Positions 1-13,131 of a DNA stretch of 64,000 bases are shown here, piece after piece. The notes beneath the pieces were generated by a model, which saw only the letters and a program-made list of their open reading frames with translations, did not search any database and had not been told where the DNA came from. Position 1 is the stretch's first letter. Every line of letters starts with the position of its first letter. Source of the stretch: Scytalidium lignicola. Taxonomy: Eukaryota; Ascomycota; Leotiomycetes. The stretch spans positions 1 to 64,000 of the forward strand of contig NCSJ02000070.1 in NCBI GenBank assembly GCA_002812745.2, in the 5' to 3' direction. Position numbers and translations under genes: made by a program.

Positions 1-600
1 TTTAACTTAAAGCATTGTTATTTTANTTCTCTTTTTCTAATACTTCTTTGATTAAAGCTTTATTATATTCAATTAGTAAGTAATCAAATATACTCTTAGT
101 ATATACAACAACTTTACTGCTGACAATTTACACTTTTTCTCTAAATACCTTTTAAACNTTATTATATATTAAGTAAATATTATTCTTTTGGTTATCTTCA
201 AAGACTATTATTATATTGTTATTAAGTAATTACCTTATTGTACACATGTTATCTTATAAGAATATAATTATATTAATTATTATTATTATATCTTATAAGT
301 TATAGTTTTTAAGCTTTGATAGTATACTTGAAGTGTATATAATGATTTCATAATCTCTTTTCATTAATAATCTACAAGTCCTTTGTTATGTATTCTTTAT
401 GTACTTATTATCAAACTGTATTATTATTATTAAAAGAGTTGTTATCTAAGCTTATATATACTCTTAAGGTTAAATAACTTTTGCAAATACTTCTTTTAAG
501 TCTTTATAAGTAATTAATATATTATCATCATTATTAAATTACTTTACAATTACTTTATGTTTGAATTTAAAGTGTAAAATTTTTTTTTATTAACTAAAAT
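1..600. other. AT-rich RIP-type desert, unrecognised
   Basis: Very AT-rich sequence (TTA, ATA and TAT-rich in all frames) with stops in every frame and no recognisable domain. It looks like the RIP-mutated retroelement relics to its right and probably is one, but I could not assign it to a family. Confidence 0.5.
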
Positions 601-925
601 ACTTTATACATGTTTCTCTCCTTGACCAGTCAGTTGAATTATAATAAATCCTCATATTCATTATTGCTTAACTCCTGCTCTGTCGCCCTTCTTTGGCCAT
701 ATTCCTTATCTTCATGGCTCTAGCGTTGTTAGTTCTTCTGTTGATAATTGAGGCTTGTGATACTATCATCATATTCTGCAACCACGTCATACCTGCATCC
801 TACCTGCGACATCATAGCTAGGCGTGTTTGACATGCTGGGTACAACTCTACTATTGGTATTGAATTAAGCTTTAGTATTAGCGTAATGCTAGGGTTCAAT
901 TATTCTAGTTCCATTCCTTAAAAAA
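601..925 (-). other. Less-mutated patch, possible copia leader/gag start
   Basis: This stretch is clearly richer in G+C than its surroundings. Read on the minus strand it lies just downstream of the copia-type LTR at 1013-1533 and contains a short Met-initiated frame (MSNTPSYDVAG...) near 834 that soon meets a stop. Position and spacing fit the leader and gag start of a copia element. That is inference from layout only; no gag domain was recognised. Confidence 0.25.
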
Positions 926-1012
926 TCAGGTAAATGATATACTATTATACTTTTATAATTAAAAGATGAAGAGGAATAAATATTCTTAATTCTAGTATAA
1001 TTTAATTATATT

Positions 1013-1533
1013 TGTCGGTTTACTTGTAACATATAGTACAGTACACAATTATACGTAATATACTTGTTGTGCTATTCTATAATTATTGTTTTAAAAGGGG
1101 GTAAGAGTAATGCAAAGCTGTAAGAGCTTCGCTCACTCCTACTACCTAATCAGGACTAGTCTACATGGCACGTGAGTATCACGTGCACGTAACTAATATA
1201 TTACTCTTAACCAGGGTTAAGAATTAATTTAATTAATTTAGTATGAGCTTAAATTAAAATTAATTAAAATATATTAAAAATTCATAAAAATTCATAAAAA
1301 TTCATAAAATCCACATATTATACATAATTCTATTATAATTATACAAATTATATATAACTTATATGTAATTTTATAATAATTGTGCAAATTATACACAATT
1401 TATGAAATTTTTAATTTTTTTTAATTTTTTAATTAATTTTAGTTTATACTAAAATTAATTTAATTTTTAGAATCTGAAATTAAAACTAATTAATTAAAAA
1501 TTAAATTAATCTTTTTTAACCTTACTCTTAACA
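1013..1533 (-). repeat. Copia-type LTR, interrupted by a small insertion
   Basis: Starts TGTCGGTTTACTTG on the plus strand and ends ...CTTAACA, so it runs TG...CA on both strands. It aligns with the LTR at 3266-3459 over the GAGCTTCGCTCACTCCTACTACCTAATCA-type core and the cacgtg...ACGTAACTA end. A 310 bp AT-rich element splits its right end at 1212-1521. Orientation is taken from the second copy, which lies downstream of minus-strand copia pol. Confidence 0.6.
1212..1521. mobile_element. 310 bp AT-rich MITE-like insertion in an LTR
   Basis: An AT-rich block is flanked by two identical 11 bp copies of TTACTCTTAAC (1201-1211 and 1522-1532), and removing it restores the end of the copia-type LTR. 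Its ends are rough inverted repeats (GGTTAAGAATTAATTTAATT against GGTTAAAAAAGATTAATTTA on the opposite strand). It also carries three tandem copies of ATTCATAAAA near 1285. There is no coding capacity. Superfamily is uncertain; a duplication of 9-11 bp would suit a Mutator-type MITE. Confidence 0.5.
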
Positions 1534-2631
1534 ATATCTTATAAATCTTAATATAATACATATAAGAAGATAAATTTGCTTATTTATATTAATTAATGAA
1601 TTTAATTTCTTCAATTAAGCTTTGATTATATATTTAGAATAAAATTAATAATTTCTTTTGTTAAAAGCTTTAAAGACTTTATAAAGTATTATTATTCACA
1701 TCTTAAAAGATATTTAAGTTAATAATAATACTTTTAAATTTTCTTATACAAATTAATATATAAATATGTTTACTTTAAGAAAGTTATAACAATTAATTAA
1801 TGTTTAACTTACTTTTAAAGAGTTATATTATAAGAAGAGTATGATAAGAAATAACTAATTGAATATGTTNAAAAACTATACTTTTATGTTTATTATCAAG
1901 TTAATAAACATTAAATTTACTAGTTTTTATAAAAGATTTTTTCATTAAAACNTTTTTGTTATAAAGAATAAAATTATTAAAACTGAAGCTTGATAAATGA
2001 TTTTCTTATTATTAAACTTACTTTAATTATAAAGTACTTTTAAAACTCAAATAACCTTTTAATTATCTTAAAGTTATCTTAATAGATTAAAATTACATAA
2101 TTTAACTGTTAAACATATACTTTGTATAAAGTTATTGTAAACTAATTGTTTAAAGTAATTAAGTTGATTATTACATTTTTATACTACTTATAAGTTTAAT
2201 ATAATAAATATATACATTAATCTTAAATTTATAATCAATTTATAATATTTAGATTTTTAAATATGAAGAATCTTATAAATAACTTTTAAGAGAATATTAT
2301 ACAAAGTATATTCTTTTTTAACTTAATACTTTATTCTTCTTATTTATAAGATGTTTAATTACTTTTTAATTAAGTATTCCTTTTAAATATAAGAAATTAA
2401 CATTTAAATGTTAAGAATAATATAATTAACTTGATTATAATTATAAATAGTCTTAAATATTATTTGAACATTTTAAGATTATAATCAAAAGTATTTAATT
2501 GTCATAACCCTTTTATTTAAAGGCTTAAGGCTTAATAACATTAGTTATACAAAGAACCTCCAGATGAAGTAAAGAGAGAATCACATAATAAGTTATATAA
2601 TAAAGTCAAGATTTAAGATAAGATCTAAGAG
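1534..2631. other. AT-rich RIP-type desert, unrecognised
   Basis: AT-rich sequence with stops in all six frames and no recognisable domain. Several stretches (TTAAGT, TTATAA runs) resemble heavily mutated retroelement coding sequence, but none could be assigned. Confidence 0.45.
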
Positions 2632-2964
2632 TGTTACGAGACTTCCTACGGCACGGTCACGTGGGGTAGGCCTGGTCACTCTCGCTGGGTTTATGTGGAA
2701 GTAAGCCGTCTGTAGTTATAATGAACAAGTATATATAGTAGAGTTGTAACTTAGGTTGAACACGAGGTTCTTAACTAAAGCTTAGGGAGCATGTTCTTAT
2801 ATAGACAAATGAGTATAGCCCTGTATAGCCAGTATAGCTCCAATACCCTCCTATACACCCTATACTACCTGTATGAGTCATGTGACCCAACACTCCGTTG
2901 ACTACTGACACTCCATAGGCTGCCACCCGGCGCCTATCAGGTTGTGACGGTAAGAACCGTAACA
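2632..2964 (-). repeat. Solo gypsy LTR (family 2) with perfect target duplication
   Basis: A 333 bp sequence starting TGTTACGAGACTTCC and ending GAACCGTAACA, flanked by identical 5 bp AAGAG copies (2627-2631 and 2965-2969). It is a close, much less mutated copy of the LTR at 14993-15324: positions that are TA/AT there are CG, TG or CA here. The short repeat, intact duplication and lack of internal sequence mark a solo LTR left by LTR-LTR recombination. Orientation follows the 14993 copy. Confidence 0.85.
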
Positions 2965-3265
2965 AAGAGTTAAGAGTCAGAAGTTAATAAAGGCTCTTAA
3001 CTTCAAGAAGTATAAAAGTTTATATAAGTAGATAGTTTTCTTAATTAGATAAGACTTTATACTTAACTTAAATTAAATATTTAGCAAAAAGATTTTCTAA
3101 TAACAACTTAAATAATGTTTATAACTTTATATTTATATATAAGCTCTTAAGTAAATAATATAATATTATTATAAAGAAGATATCTAAATACTTTATTAAT
3201 AAGTATATAAGGTATATTATACTTTAAATATTATTTTATATAACATTTATGAAGTTATAAGTAAC
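2965..3265. other. AT-rich spacer
   Basis: AT-rich sequence between two LTRs. No domain or motif was recognised. Confidence 0.4.
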
Positions 3266-3459
3266 TGTCGGTTCACCTGTAGCACGNNGTANGGCCTGGA
3301 ANCATATGTAATATACTCATTGTACTATTCTATAGTTATTGTACGATTAAGGGTAGGAGGGTGAAGTGTAAGAGCTTTGCTCATTCTTACTACTTAATCA
3401 AGACTAACTTACAAGGGCATGTGAATATCATGTGTACATAACTACTATTCTATCAACAT
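3266..3459 (-). repeat. Copia-type 3' LTR
   Basis: Reads TGTCGGTTCACC...CTATCAACA on the plus strand, so TGTTGATAG...CCGACA on the minus strand. It matches the LTR at 1013-1533. It lies directly downstream of minus-strand copia pol relics (3600-5803) and is therefore their 3' LTR. The five bases flanking each side differ, so it is not a solo LTR. Four Ns occur within it. Confidence 0.6.
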
Positions 3460-3599
3460 TAGAATTACTCTAAAAATGGCTATATGTTATAATTCTCAAA
3501 ATGCTCAAATCTGTAGAGTTTTCTTAATCACATGTTAATTGCCTAATTGAGAATAGCTCCAAATCCCTTCTTTATAAGANTTTTTTATTCTATTACTTA

Positions 3600-5803
3600 T
3601 ATTGTTATGTTTTACTTATTCTACCACTTTTAATTGTACTTTATTAGTATCTAATAGTTGTTTTAAAGTGTTTAATAGTTTTCCTTTAATTATAGAATCA
3701 ACTGGATTTATAATTCCTTTAATTTATTATACTTTAGTAATCTAGTGTTGTTTGTATGCTTAGTAAAGGTATATCATGTTAATCATAAGTTATTTTTCTT
3801 ATGTGATTCTCAACTTGATAAGGTAATTGTACAATAACCTTGAATCTATACATATAACTAGTAAGAAGTTGATTTTAAGGATTCCTTTGATAATTAACTT
3901 GATTATAGCCTTTATATTGAATTCATAAGTTATTTTGTACAATTCCAAGGTTAAAATACTATATATAACCCTTTTATACTTGATCAATATCTAATGTAAC
4001 ATATTTACATTTTCCTTATAGTTTATAAGTATTATAATATAATTAATTTATAATAATAAGTCTTTGTTGTTTATAAATAAAATGTTTATAAAGATTAATA
4101 ATTATAATGTTTTCTTATTAAGTTTAATGAATTATATTCTCTTAATAACATTCTGGATTTACTATTATAAGTGTTTATTCAGTGATTTCATGTCTTCCTA
4201 GCTAAGGTTAATAGCTTAAGTAATTATTAATAAGTTGTATAATACTTCTTATTAACAAACTAAAGTTATATATACTCCTCAAGTATGTTATATAATATAT
4301 TACTCCTTGGTAATAAGGTTTTAGTATACAATTCCTTATAAGCTTATTATAATAGTTGATTTCTTAGTTATAAGTTGTAAATTAATATATTAACATTCTT
4401 GAGTAAATGAAATTCTAATATAGTTTAATTATATAATATCCTTATTAAACTTGATTCCTTTGTTAGTAATTAATGTTTTATATTCTTTTATTAGAAAATT
4501 AGCCTTTTTTAATTGTTCTTGTTCAAGTTCAGCAAATTAAGTATTTTTAACAAATAAGGTATTGTTAGTTTAAAGTCTTATAACATTAAAAGGTTTAGTA
4601 TTGTACAATAAGCAAAGGTTGTATATTAACAGTTTCATAATAAATACCTTAACATAATAAGAGTAATAAGTTTAAAATTAATAATTTCTAACTTTAAGGA
4701 CTTTGTAAAGTAGTTTCATAACTTATAAAATTAAACTTTTACAAAGACTAAGTTATTCTATAAGCTTTGAAGGTAATTATACATAGAAATCCTGATTTAA
4801 CAAGGTAGTAAATTGTATGTACACTTATGAAATGTCTTATAAGTATAAGCTTATGTCTTTATACTTTATAATAATAATATAAAGAATAATACATTAACTA
4901 ACATGTTGAATAATAAATAATTAAGTTAAAACAAACTTCTTCTTATTATCCTTGTAAGCTTATATTATAAGGCATAACTTTTCAAAAGCTTTTTTAGTTC
5001 TCTTGTTCTTGANTTTTGTTTATAAACTTAATGTTGAATATATATATATTATTAAGTACACTTTGAAGGTTTATAATCTTGAAAATACTCTTTTTGAGTA
5101 ATCTTAATATTTTAACTTGATATAAGGTTGTAAATTAAAATTGTTTAAATTCCTTATCTTATAAGAAGACAATGACTTTAAGGTATTTACAAGGTCTTTT
5201 ATGTTTATACTTTATTAATAATACTAATAGTAAAGTAATAGTTATAGTCAACTTGTTAAGCTCCTCTTAGTACTCTTTAATAGTTATAATTTCTGGTTTT
5301 AACTTTAATAACTTGATTTTATTGATTTTTTCTATAAGTATAAAGGTATAGTTTTATGATTATTAACTTAAATAATGTATTCTTATATAATAATGTTAAT
5401 ATACATATTTCTTTGTTTATACTTACAAGCTTATATAACCTTTCTTAACTTTTATTCTAGCTTGTATTTCTTGCTCTTCACATAAGAACATCTGAATTTA
5501 ATAATAAGTTGTGAATAGTACTTATATTAAGGCTGTTATACATGTTAATCATATCTTGTACTTGTTGTTTTACTTTGATTTTACTGATTTCCTTTATAGC
5601 CTTCTTGATTATTATAACTCTTTAACTTACAGTTAAGGCTAAGGTGTTAAGTTCTAATATATATAAGTAAGTGTTATAAACTAATAATGTAAGGATAAGT
5701 CTATTAAGTCTTATTGAATTGTTAACAACCTTGAATACTATTTGTAAAGTTATATCTTTGTCAAGATTATGGATTTTAATTATAATTATCTAATAAGTAT
5801 ATT
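3600..5803 (-). pseudogene. Copia pol relic (RT end to RNase H), RIP-mutated
   Basis: Minus-strand translation of 3799-3987 reads like a copia RNase H core (KYKRV...LELYKI...EFNIKAIIK, then LLVICIDSRLLYNYLIKLRIT), where copia enzymes have the catalytic aspartate context L-C-T-D-S-K-S-L-Y-D. The stretch near 4250-4520 matches the segment between RT and RNase H (TNKGIKFNKDII, ISFTQEC, then a short NILYNILEEYI). Frames are broken by many stops of the TGG-to-TAG and CAA-to-TAA type. The relic ends abruptly at 5803, where a gypsy element has inserted, and seems to continue at 13402. Confidence 0.6.
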
Positions 5804-6068
5804 TGTCAGGGGTATCCATATATAGAGTGAAGAAAGACTAAGAGGCTGAAACATAATAGGAGACTAGCAATGAGATAACAATTGGTTAAGTGTAAATTCA
5901 CTTTAAAACTCGGTGTTCTTCTAAAATTACAAGATTGATCTTTGACTCCTGTCAAAGAGAAGGGGAAAACCCTCTCTTTATAGACAGGAGTCAGTAGCTA
6001 AGGAGCAACTAGGACTTAAACCCTTATCCTTCTTCCTTTCATGTGATTAGCCTACTAAGGACTTGACA
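5804..6068 (-). repeat. 3' LTR of the family 3 gypsy element
   Basis: Starts TGTCAGGGGTATCC and ends GGACTTGACA, with TGTCA/TGACA terminal inverted repeats. It aligns along its full length with 13132-13396. A purine tract on the minus strand (AGAAGGGAGGAGAT, 6069-6085) abuts it, as expected for plus-strand priming next to a 3' LTR. Confidence 0.85.
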
Positions 6069-7568
6069 ATATCTCCTCCCTTCTAAGCTCTTGTCCTCAG
6101 GAGTTACTGTTGAACTACCTACTAAGATGCAACAACAGAATGTAGCATTCTCTCATTTTACAATTAGACTTTAGACAAAGAATATTAAACTTAGTACTCT
6201 TAGCCTTAACACTTTGGCATGTTTGTCGTTTTAGCAAACACAAAACACCTCTCAGTATTGACCTTATAATGAAGCTCTAACAAACCTCCTACTAGGCTTT
6301 GGAAATCTTTCTTTGTTATTTCAATTCAACATTGTAAGCTACAATAAGGCTAATAGTCAAATGTCTTACTCTTACTGTAAACTTCCTTTCTAGACTATAG
6401 CTTGCTCATAACTAAGTAACTATAAACAACACCAAGCTTTATAATAAGGATGTTATTGCTCTTGTTCTTTTAATGCAACTTTATTATGCTAAATATATCT
6501 ATTAAGAAAAGCCTCAATAGTAATATTCTTTGAACCTTAGGCTACTATATATGTTTATTTAAGTAAATGTTCTCTCCTTCGATTTTACTTCTTTTTCTAA
6601 GTATTAACTGACAATTGTTAGTATTACCTTTCTTTTTAAAGAACTTTATTATGTTCTTATAACTTTCTACTAGTATAACTCTTGTTAAGTTGTAACTTTC
6701 TCATTGTCCTTCCTTCTATTACATTTCCCCTTCTTTCATCTTTGTTTATTAAGATTCCTTAAGCAGAATTGTCTCTTATTAAACTATAGCTTACTCTTTG
6801 CTATACTCTTCCTTAATCTTCTAATTCAGCTTGTTTTCCTACCTTTACCTTTGTTTAGCTATTACTTCTTTTCTCTAGGAATCATACAGTAGAATTGTCT
6901 TTTGCTAAGTTACAACTTGCTCTTTGTTATACTCTTTCTTAATTCTCCAATTCAGCTTGCCTTACACTTTTTACTTAGTTCTAAGATATCTCTTCTTTCT
7001 TCTCATACTCTTGCTTAGCTCTAGTTATAACACTTGCTAACCTCCTGCTAAGCTCCTGTGATAGCACCAGTAAACGCTGAACCCCTTGTTCTTACTGATA
7101 AAGAAGTACTATGTTAACAATGTCTTTATAACTTGTTTAAGTAAAAAGTTAATATTCTACAACAGTATGCAGATGATACTAGTAAATCATGATTATTACT
7201 GTATAACTGCTTTACTACTATTATGCAACTGCTTAGCTAATGTTCTATAAGCTAATCTTCAAAATGTTCATACTACAAGCAAAACAATAAGACTTGTCTT
7301 CTGGTAAGCATATCCCTTCTTCTTTGTTTACTCTTACAAACTAATAACTAGTCACTTACTAACCTCTTACTAGTCAACTGGTTTGTTAAAGGTGTAAAGC
7401 AAAGTATTTTATACTATTATTATTGCATATAACAACATTCTTAATGTAAGTTTTAATGTAATGGTTATTACTAGTATTAAGCTCTTGCTAACTTAGTACT
7501 AGGATAATGTTAAAGTAATATAAGTAATTATTTCAAAAAGCTTTCAATTTATTAAGAACTCCAAAAGT

Positions 7569-7763
7569 ATGCCTTCCTCATGTCTTCAAGAACTTAAGCA
7601 AGAAAAGTCAGCTAAGCAAAAAGAGAAAAGCATCCTAGCATTAAAGTTGTTAAGTCGTTTATTAAAGAAAATGTTTAAGAATATGGTAAGTCTTTTTAAA
7701 GAAGTAAAAGGTCTTTGCACAGATTATAATAGAATAATGAGTTACTTGTATAGTTGTTGTTAG
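7569..7763 (+). other. Antisense 64-codon frame in the family 3 element
   Basis: A plus-strand frame starting MPSSCLQELKQEKSAKQKEK lies between the integrase relic and the 3' LTR, antisense to the element. It is Lys/Glu/Leu-rich and looks coiled-coil-like (ALKLLSRLLKKMFKNMVSLFKEVKG). Position and character resemble the second half of the antisense frames of families 1 and 2. No cysteine cluster was seen upstream, so equivalence is a guess. Confidence 0.25.
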
Positions 7764-9056
7764 GTAAATATTAATCAAAGGATAACATCCTAAGGTAGAA
7801 GAGCCTTCCAATAATAAAGGTAATGATGAAGATGATAGTGATGATAACAAAGTATAATTCTTACTCTTCTCTTACTCACCTCTCATAAGGTTAAAGCTTA
7901 AGCATTTAGTTTCTCTCTCTGCTTACCTTGTAAGGCTGAAGCTAGTCTCCTGCTTAATTAGTGTTAAGTTAATGTTAAGTTCTTAATTAAGTGTATTTTA
8001 AATGAATTTAAACTGTTGTCTTATAGTGTTTCCTTTCTTACAATTATGTTCTGTACTATACTTAGTGAAAAATTACCTGAAGTACATTAATCACCCTTAT
8101 TACAAGGTAATTACTAGCCTTCTAAGTCTTCCTTACTTTCTCCTAGCTTTAAGGTTACTCAAATCTAGGTTATGTTTCTTATTATACTCTTTTAGCATTT
8201 TATTATCATTAATATTTTCTTGCAACTCCTAAGAATTTTCCTTGTTAATATATCCCTTCTAGCTAATAAGGTATTTAAAAATTCCTCTTTACTATTTATA
8301 GTTTAAGATTACTTTTACTTCATATTCATTGTCTAGGTTAATAGCACTTACCTCCTCTAGTTCTAGGTTACTACTCTCTTGCTTCTTATACAACTTAAGG
8401 GTAGAGATAAGGAAAACAAGGTGGATACAAATTTGCTTTAACACATTTAACTTATAAGCAAGGCTATAACCTTCTACTACCTTTGTTATTTTCCAAGGCC
8501 TTAAGTATTTATCAGTAAACTTGTAACAAGGTTATTATTACTTGATATAAGCAGTAAAGACTAATACTTAATCTCTAAGGTTAAAAGACTTTAACTCTTA
8601 ACGTTGGTTATATTATTTCTCATAAAGTTTCTGAGCATGTTAAAGTAGACTTACAATCTTGTTATGACTCTCTTATAACTCTTCAGCTCTTTTAGTTATT
8701 ATTAGTACTTTAAAAGGAAGCTCTTTGCTAACTAGCCCTAACTCTGTTAATCCTTGTGGTTTGTATCCTATGAGAGCTTTTACAAGGGACATCTGTATAA
8801 CAAAATGCTATAAGATGTTATAAACATACTCTGCTAAATACAGCTTAGTTATCTAATTATCCTGAGTAAAGGAGTAGTAAACTTACAAGTAGTATTTTAG
8901 GTTTTGGTTTTGATATTCAGTTTAGCTATCAGTCTAAGGATGCTATACAATACTCATCTGCCTCTTTACTATTAAATAATAACAAAAGGACACTTAGAAC
9001 TTGCTCTTAAATTAGGTATCTTGATTAAATACTACACCCTTAAATAGACTAAACAG

Positions 9057-9260
9057 TCAGATAATGTAACATAACAACAACTTAACAACTCCATCAATAC
9101 TAATACACTTAGTAATAAGGATATAAATCAAGTATTTAGTAAACTTGTAGACTACTACCAGAATAGTATTACATTCCTTACCCTCAAAGGAAGTAAAAGA
9201 TAATAATTTAATAATGAAATCTATTAAGATTTCTTCAAAAGGTCTAATTAGTATCAACAA
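9057..9260 (-). pseudogene. Integrase core fragment, family 3 gypsy
   Basis: The translated fragment contains RPFEEILIDFIIKL...FEGKECNTILVVVYKFTKY. This is the start of a retroviral-type integrase core (W-x-x-I-x-x-D-F-I...D-x-F-T-K). The first catalytic Asp is retained in ILIDFI. The DKFTKY Asp has become Tyr (VVVYKFTKY), which is not the simplest RIP change. Flanking frame is lost to stops. Confidence 0.65.
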
Positions 9261-10088
9261 AGGTGTTAGCTTACCATAAGGTAAATGGTGTTTTAGCTTA
9301 ATTCTCTAGCAAATAACACAAGTAGAAATATACTTCTTAACATCTTTTCACAAACTATTCTAATAATAACAATTAACTAACCATTTTAAAACTTTAATAA
9401 TATTTAGATATCTGCTAGTAAGAACATCATGGAAAGCATCTAGTAATTCAATCTTTAATAAGTAGTTATCAAGGATATAAATATGTCCTTAATACCTCAG
9501 AAGCTTATCATCTCCTAATACTTAAAGGTTATACCTTAAGACTTTAGCAATAGATTGTTTACTACATCGTTACTTCTATTCTTTATTAACAATAAAAGTG
9601 TCCTTCTGCTATGCCTTACAAATAACATCTGCAAAGTTAAGTAACAAGTCCTCCAGCGTTGTTACAGCTTTAGCCCTTCTAGCCTACGCCAAAAGAACAT
9701 ACAATTCATGACTTGTAACTTTAACAACAGCATTATCCTGGAAAGACATAATGTTCTAAACACCTTCAAGTTCAGTTACTACAAAGCTGTTAAGCTTTTG
9801 TGACTAACTAACAAGGTCCTGACTGTTTAGCAAAACAAGTTCAGTTGTCAAGGAATCTACTTCCTCTGACTAGTCAACAAGACTTTAACCTAACAAGCTC
9901 ACAAGTTCCTCACTGCTTACATTCAACGTTTGTAAGAACCTACTAAGAAAACTCAACAACAACTCTTAATATACTGTTATAACACTAGTTATATCTTGCA
10001 GATCAAGTCTTCTTGACAACCTATTAGCAGGATTCCAAGAGCTTAGTCTATACTCAATCTTAAAATCATATTTAGACAATTCTTACAA

Positions 10089-10283
10089 TTAATAAACTTG
10101 TTTACTGTTCAGCTGTAGCTTAAAAGTAAGGTAATGATGATTCAAGTAGTCAGTTAAAACTTTAACAAAGTATTGTACATATGACAAGTAATGTCTCCAT
10201 GTCCTAAAAACCTTTATAATAACTAACAACTCAACATCTAGGATGTTATAATGTAACTCAACCCCTTTTAACTTCTTTGACAT
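10089..10283 (-). pseudogene. RNase H fragment, family 3 gypsy
   Basis: The fragment reads SKKLKGVELHYNILDVELLVIIKVFRTWRHYL...VKVLTDYLNHHYLT. That is the RNase H region of Ty3/gypsy pol, with the A-E-x-N/H-Y...D-K-E-L-L-A-I catalytic stretch and the TDHKNL segment changed to TDYLNH (His to Tyr fits a C-to-T change). Confidence 0.65.
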
Positions 10284-10429
10284 GTATACAATAAAGTATT
10301 AGTGCTCTTCTTACAATTAAGTCATAATCATGTTAACCGTAAAATCCAAAGCATCTGTCTCCAACTTAGTAAGTAGCTTTAGGTCATAATAACATAGTAG
10401 CAGAGTAGTTATAAACAAGACATATATCT

Positions 10430-11250
10430 TCATGAATACTTCTTATTACAAGAGAATTAACTAGAAGATCAACAGGTATCCTTTCTTCAGCATATCTGTT
10501 AATAGTATAACAACCTTTAAATAACCTTTGATAAACTAACAATAAAACCTAGTAAAGCCAAGAAAGATCTGCACATCTTTTACACTTCTAAGTTCTAACC
10601 ATTCAATAATAGTTATAATATATTCTTTCTCTATACTCATACCTTTAAGAGTAATTACAAAGCCTAAAAAGGTAACTGTTTAAGAATAGAATATACATTT
10701 CTCCAAGTTTGTATAAAGGCCTTATTATTACAACTTAGCTAGTACATCATGAACAGCTTATACATATAACTCCTTATCCTTTGTATAAATTAAGATATTA
10801 TCAAAGTATATAATGTAGATAATGTTAACTAAACCTACTAATACCTAGTTAATATATATTTAGAAGGTAATTAGTGCATTTGAAAGTCTGAATAGTATGA
10901 TAAGATATTCAAAGTGTCTATACTTAATTCTGAATGCTATCTTCTACTCATCTCCTTCACAAATGTATATCTGGTAATAAGTATCTTTCAAATCCAACTT
11001 AGTAAAGTATCTAGCCTCAGATAATCGACTAATGATTTCTAAAATTAAGAGTAATGCAATGTAGTTTTTCTTAATAATCTTGTTCAGTCCTTAATAGTCA
11101 ACACAAAGTCATAACTTGCTTTTTTAGCTTGAGTACAAATAATATAAGAGCTTTTACTAGACTAATCAAAGGTCAAATCTATCCCTTCTATATAGTAACT
11201 TCTAAATAGTTATAAAGTATTATAAGCTCATCTTTAACTAAAGCATAAAT
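10430..11250 (-). pseudogene. Reverse transcriptase relic, family 3 gypsy
   Basis: Minus-strand reading gives YIIYFDNILIYTKDKEL, the YFDDILIYS active-site block with the second Asp changed to Asn (G-to-A). Downstream it gives GLYTNLEKCIFYS, TVTFLGFVIT and KDVQIFLGFTRFY, the conserved RT palm/thumb and connection blocks of gypsy enzymes. Several stops interrupt it. Confidence 0.6.
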
Positions 11251-11999
11251 AAGTCCTTAAAGTGGAGTCTGTCCTTCTTCTAAGTTAATATAATGTTTTA
11301 AAGAGATATAAAAGAGTAGAATTCCAGCTAAGTCTGTATTAAAGATATTCAAGTAATTATTATATTCTGATAGTATAACAAGTTATATTCTACTAGCTTC
11401 CTTACTAGTATCCTCTTGTACATCTAAGAAAGTAAGGATTATTCTAATTAAAACTACAGTATACTTAGTTGTACAATTAACTTTTCAAAGTTGTCTTTTT
11501 ATAGTGATCAATAATAAGTATTGCTCTTGAAGAGGAAATACTCAAGTGTCTTCTTTATAATAGATAACTTACGATTTTACATCATCATGTTATAACTTTT
11601 CTAATACAATTTCATATTCATTAAACTCAACTACTATAAAGTTGTAATACTTTGTCCTCTTAAGTCCTTAGCTATTAGTAATACAAGTCATAATATCTAA
11701 AGTTTTATAAGTAAGAACATTTTATCTGTAGAGTTATCCTATTATTAAGCATTAATTAACCTCCTTCATTACTTTGTTTAACAAGAGATAACAATGTACA
11801 ATATTCAAATCTGACCTTGTATCTAATAAAGCTATCCTTGTTACTTATTTCCTTTCAAGTTAAAGAGAAACTCTTACTTTTAACTGTCTTAAAAAGTGTT
11901 TGTCTTCTTATTAAGCAACTGTTACTCTCTTACCTAATAGCATAATATTCACATCAGATGTCTGAGGGTAACTACTAGTATAGTAGCTTAATTTCTTAC

Positions 12000-12960
12000 A
12001 CTAATAGTATTAGACCTCAGAAAGCAATGGTCTAGCAGCTCCTCCTCTTTTTGCTGCTGGTTAGTCATTAAGAGAGACAGCATTAACAGTTGTTGCTTTT
12101 TGTGTTGAAGAAGTCTGATTTGCTTAAGATATGTTTAAAGTCTTACTTGTCTAACTCATTCATCTACCTTGGTTTCCTAGTTGATTAGTCATAATTACAC
12201 TTCTTGTTATAATGCCTCTTCCCTAGGTTATAATCAACGTTTTAACCCTTTATACTGTACTGATCAACTTTGTCTTAGTGGTTAGTATGCCTTAAGACAT
12301 AATTTACTTTCTCAACTCTAGTCAAAGTTTGTCTAAGAGGCTATACACTCAATACTCCTTAGGTAAGTACTTTAATAATTCTAACTTAATATTCTTATAA
12401 TTGTCTAAGAAAGAATTGAATTTCTAATTTAGTTTCTGTTCAAAGTGATATAACTTCATAACAACTTTGAAGGTGTAAGTAAGGCTATCTAAGATATTAC
12501 TCTTCAAGAATTCCTCCATTTTGTCTTAATAGATATAGTTATAATGATTTTACCAAGTGTCCATAACATAAGTGATCTAATGTCTTTTGATAGTGTTTTC
12601 CAGTATACTATTAGCATACATAACTCTTTAAAGCTTAATGCTTAATTCCTGGATTGTAACAAATCAAGAGTATAATTTAAAGAGGAAAGTATAAAGTTCA
12701 TTCTAATTAGTCCCCTTGTATTTCAAGGCAAGGAGTTGTAATTTCCCTTAAATCTTATTGTTAGGTTGTTAGTAAAGTTCAATATAGTGATTTGTCTTAG
12801 TAGCTAGTACATCCTATGCAGAATCATAAATAGGAGCTTCTCCTCTCTTAAGTTCTCTTCTTTTCAAGGTAATCCTGTTGTTGCCTAACTATAATTCTCC
12901 TGTCTAACTCTTCTTCCAACAACAAAACAAAACTCCTCAAAATGGGTGTTAGAGGAGAAG
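12000..12960 (-). pseudogene. Gag relic with zinc knuckle, family 3 gypsy
   Basis: Minus-strand frames near 12,300-12,960 contain an acid/Leu-rich gag-like stretch (FVLLLEEELDRRIIVRQQQ; PKEY-VYSLLDKL). Near 12,000-12,060 there is YY-CKKLSYYTSSYPQ, a CCHC zinc knuckle with most ligands lost to G-to-A changes. Stops and at least one frame change interrupt it. Confidence 0.45.
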
Positions 12961-13131
12961 GCAAAGGTGGATCAGGCAACAGTGACTCCTCTTGTTGTAG
13001 TATTGTTAAGCTAGTAGAGAGGAATTATAACCCTTCTGCTTTTCCTTATTATGAAGCTTGAGTTCAACAAGTCTCAACCATCCTGATTCTCAATGGTCCA
13101 CATACCCTTTGTTAAGAGAGAAAGATCAATA

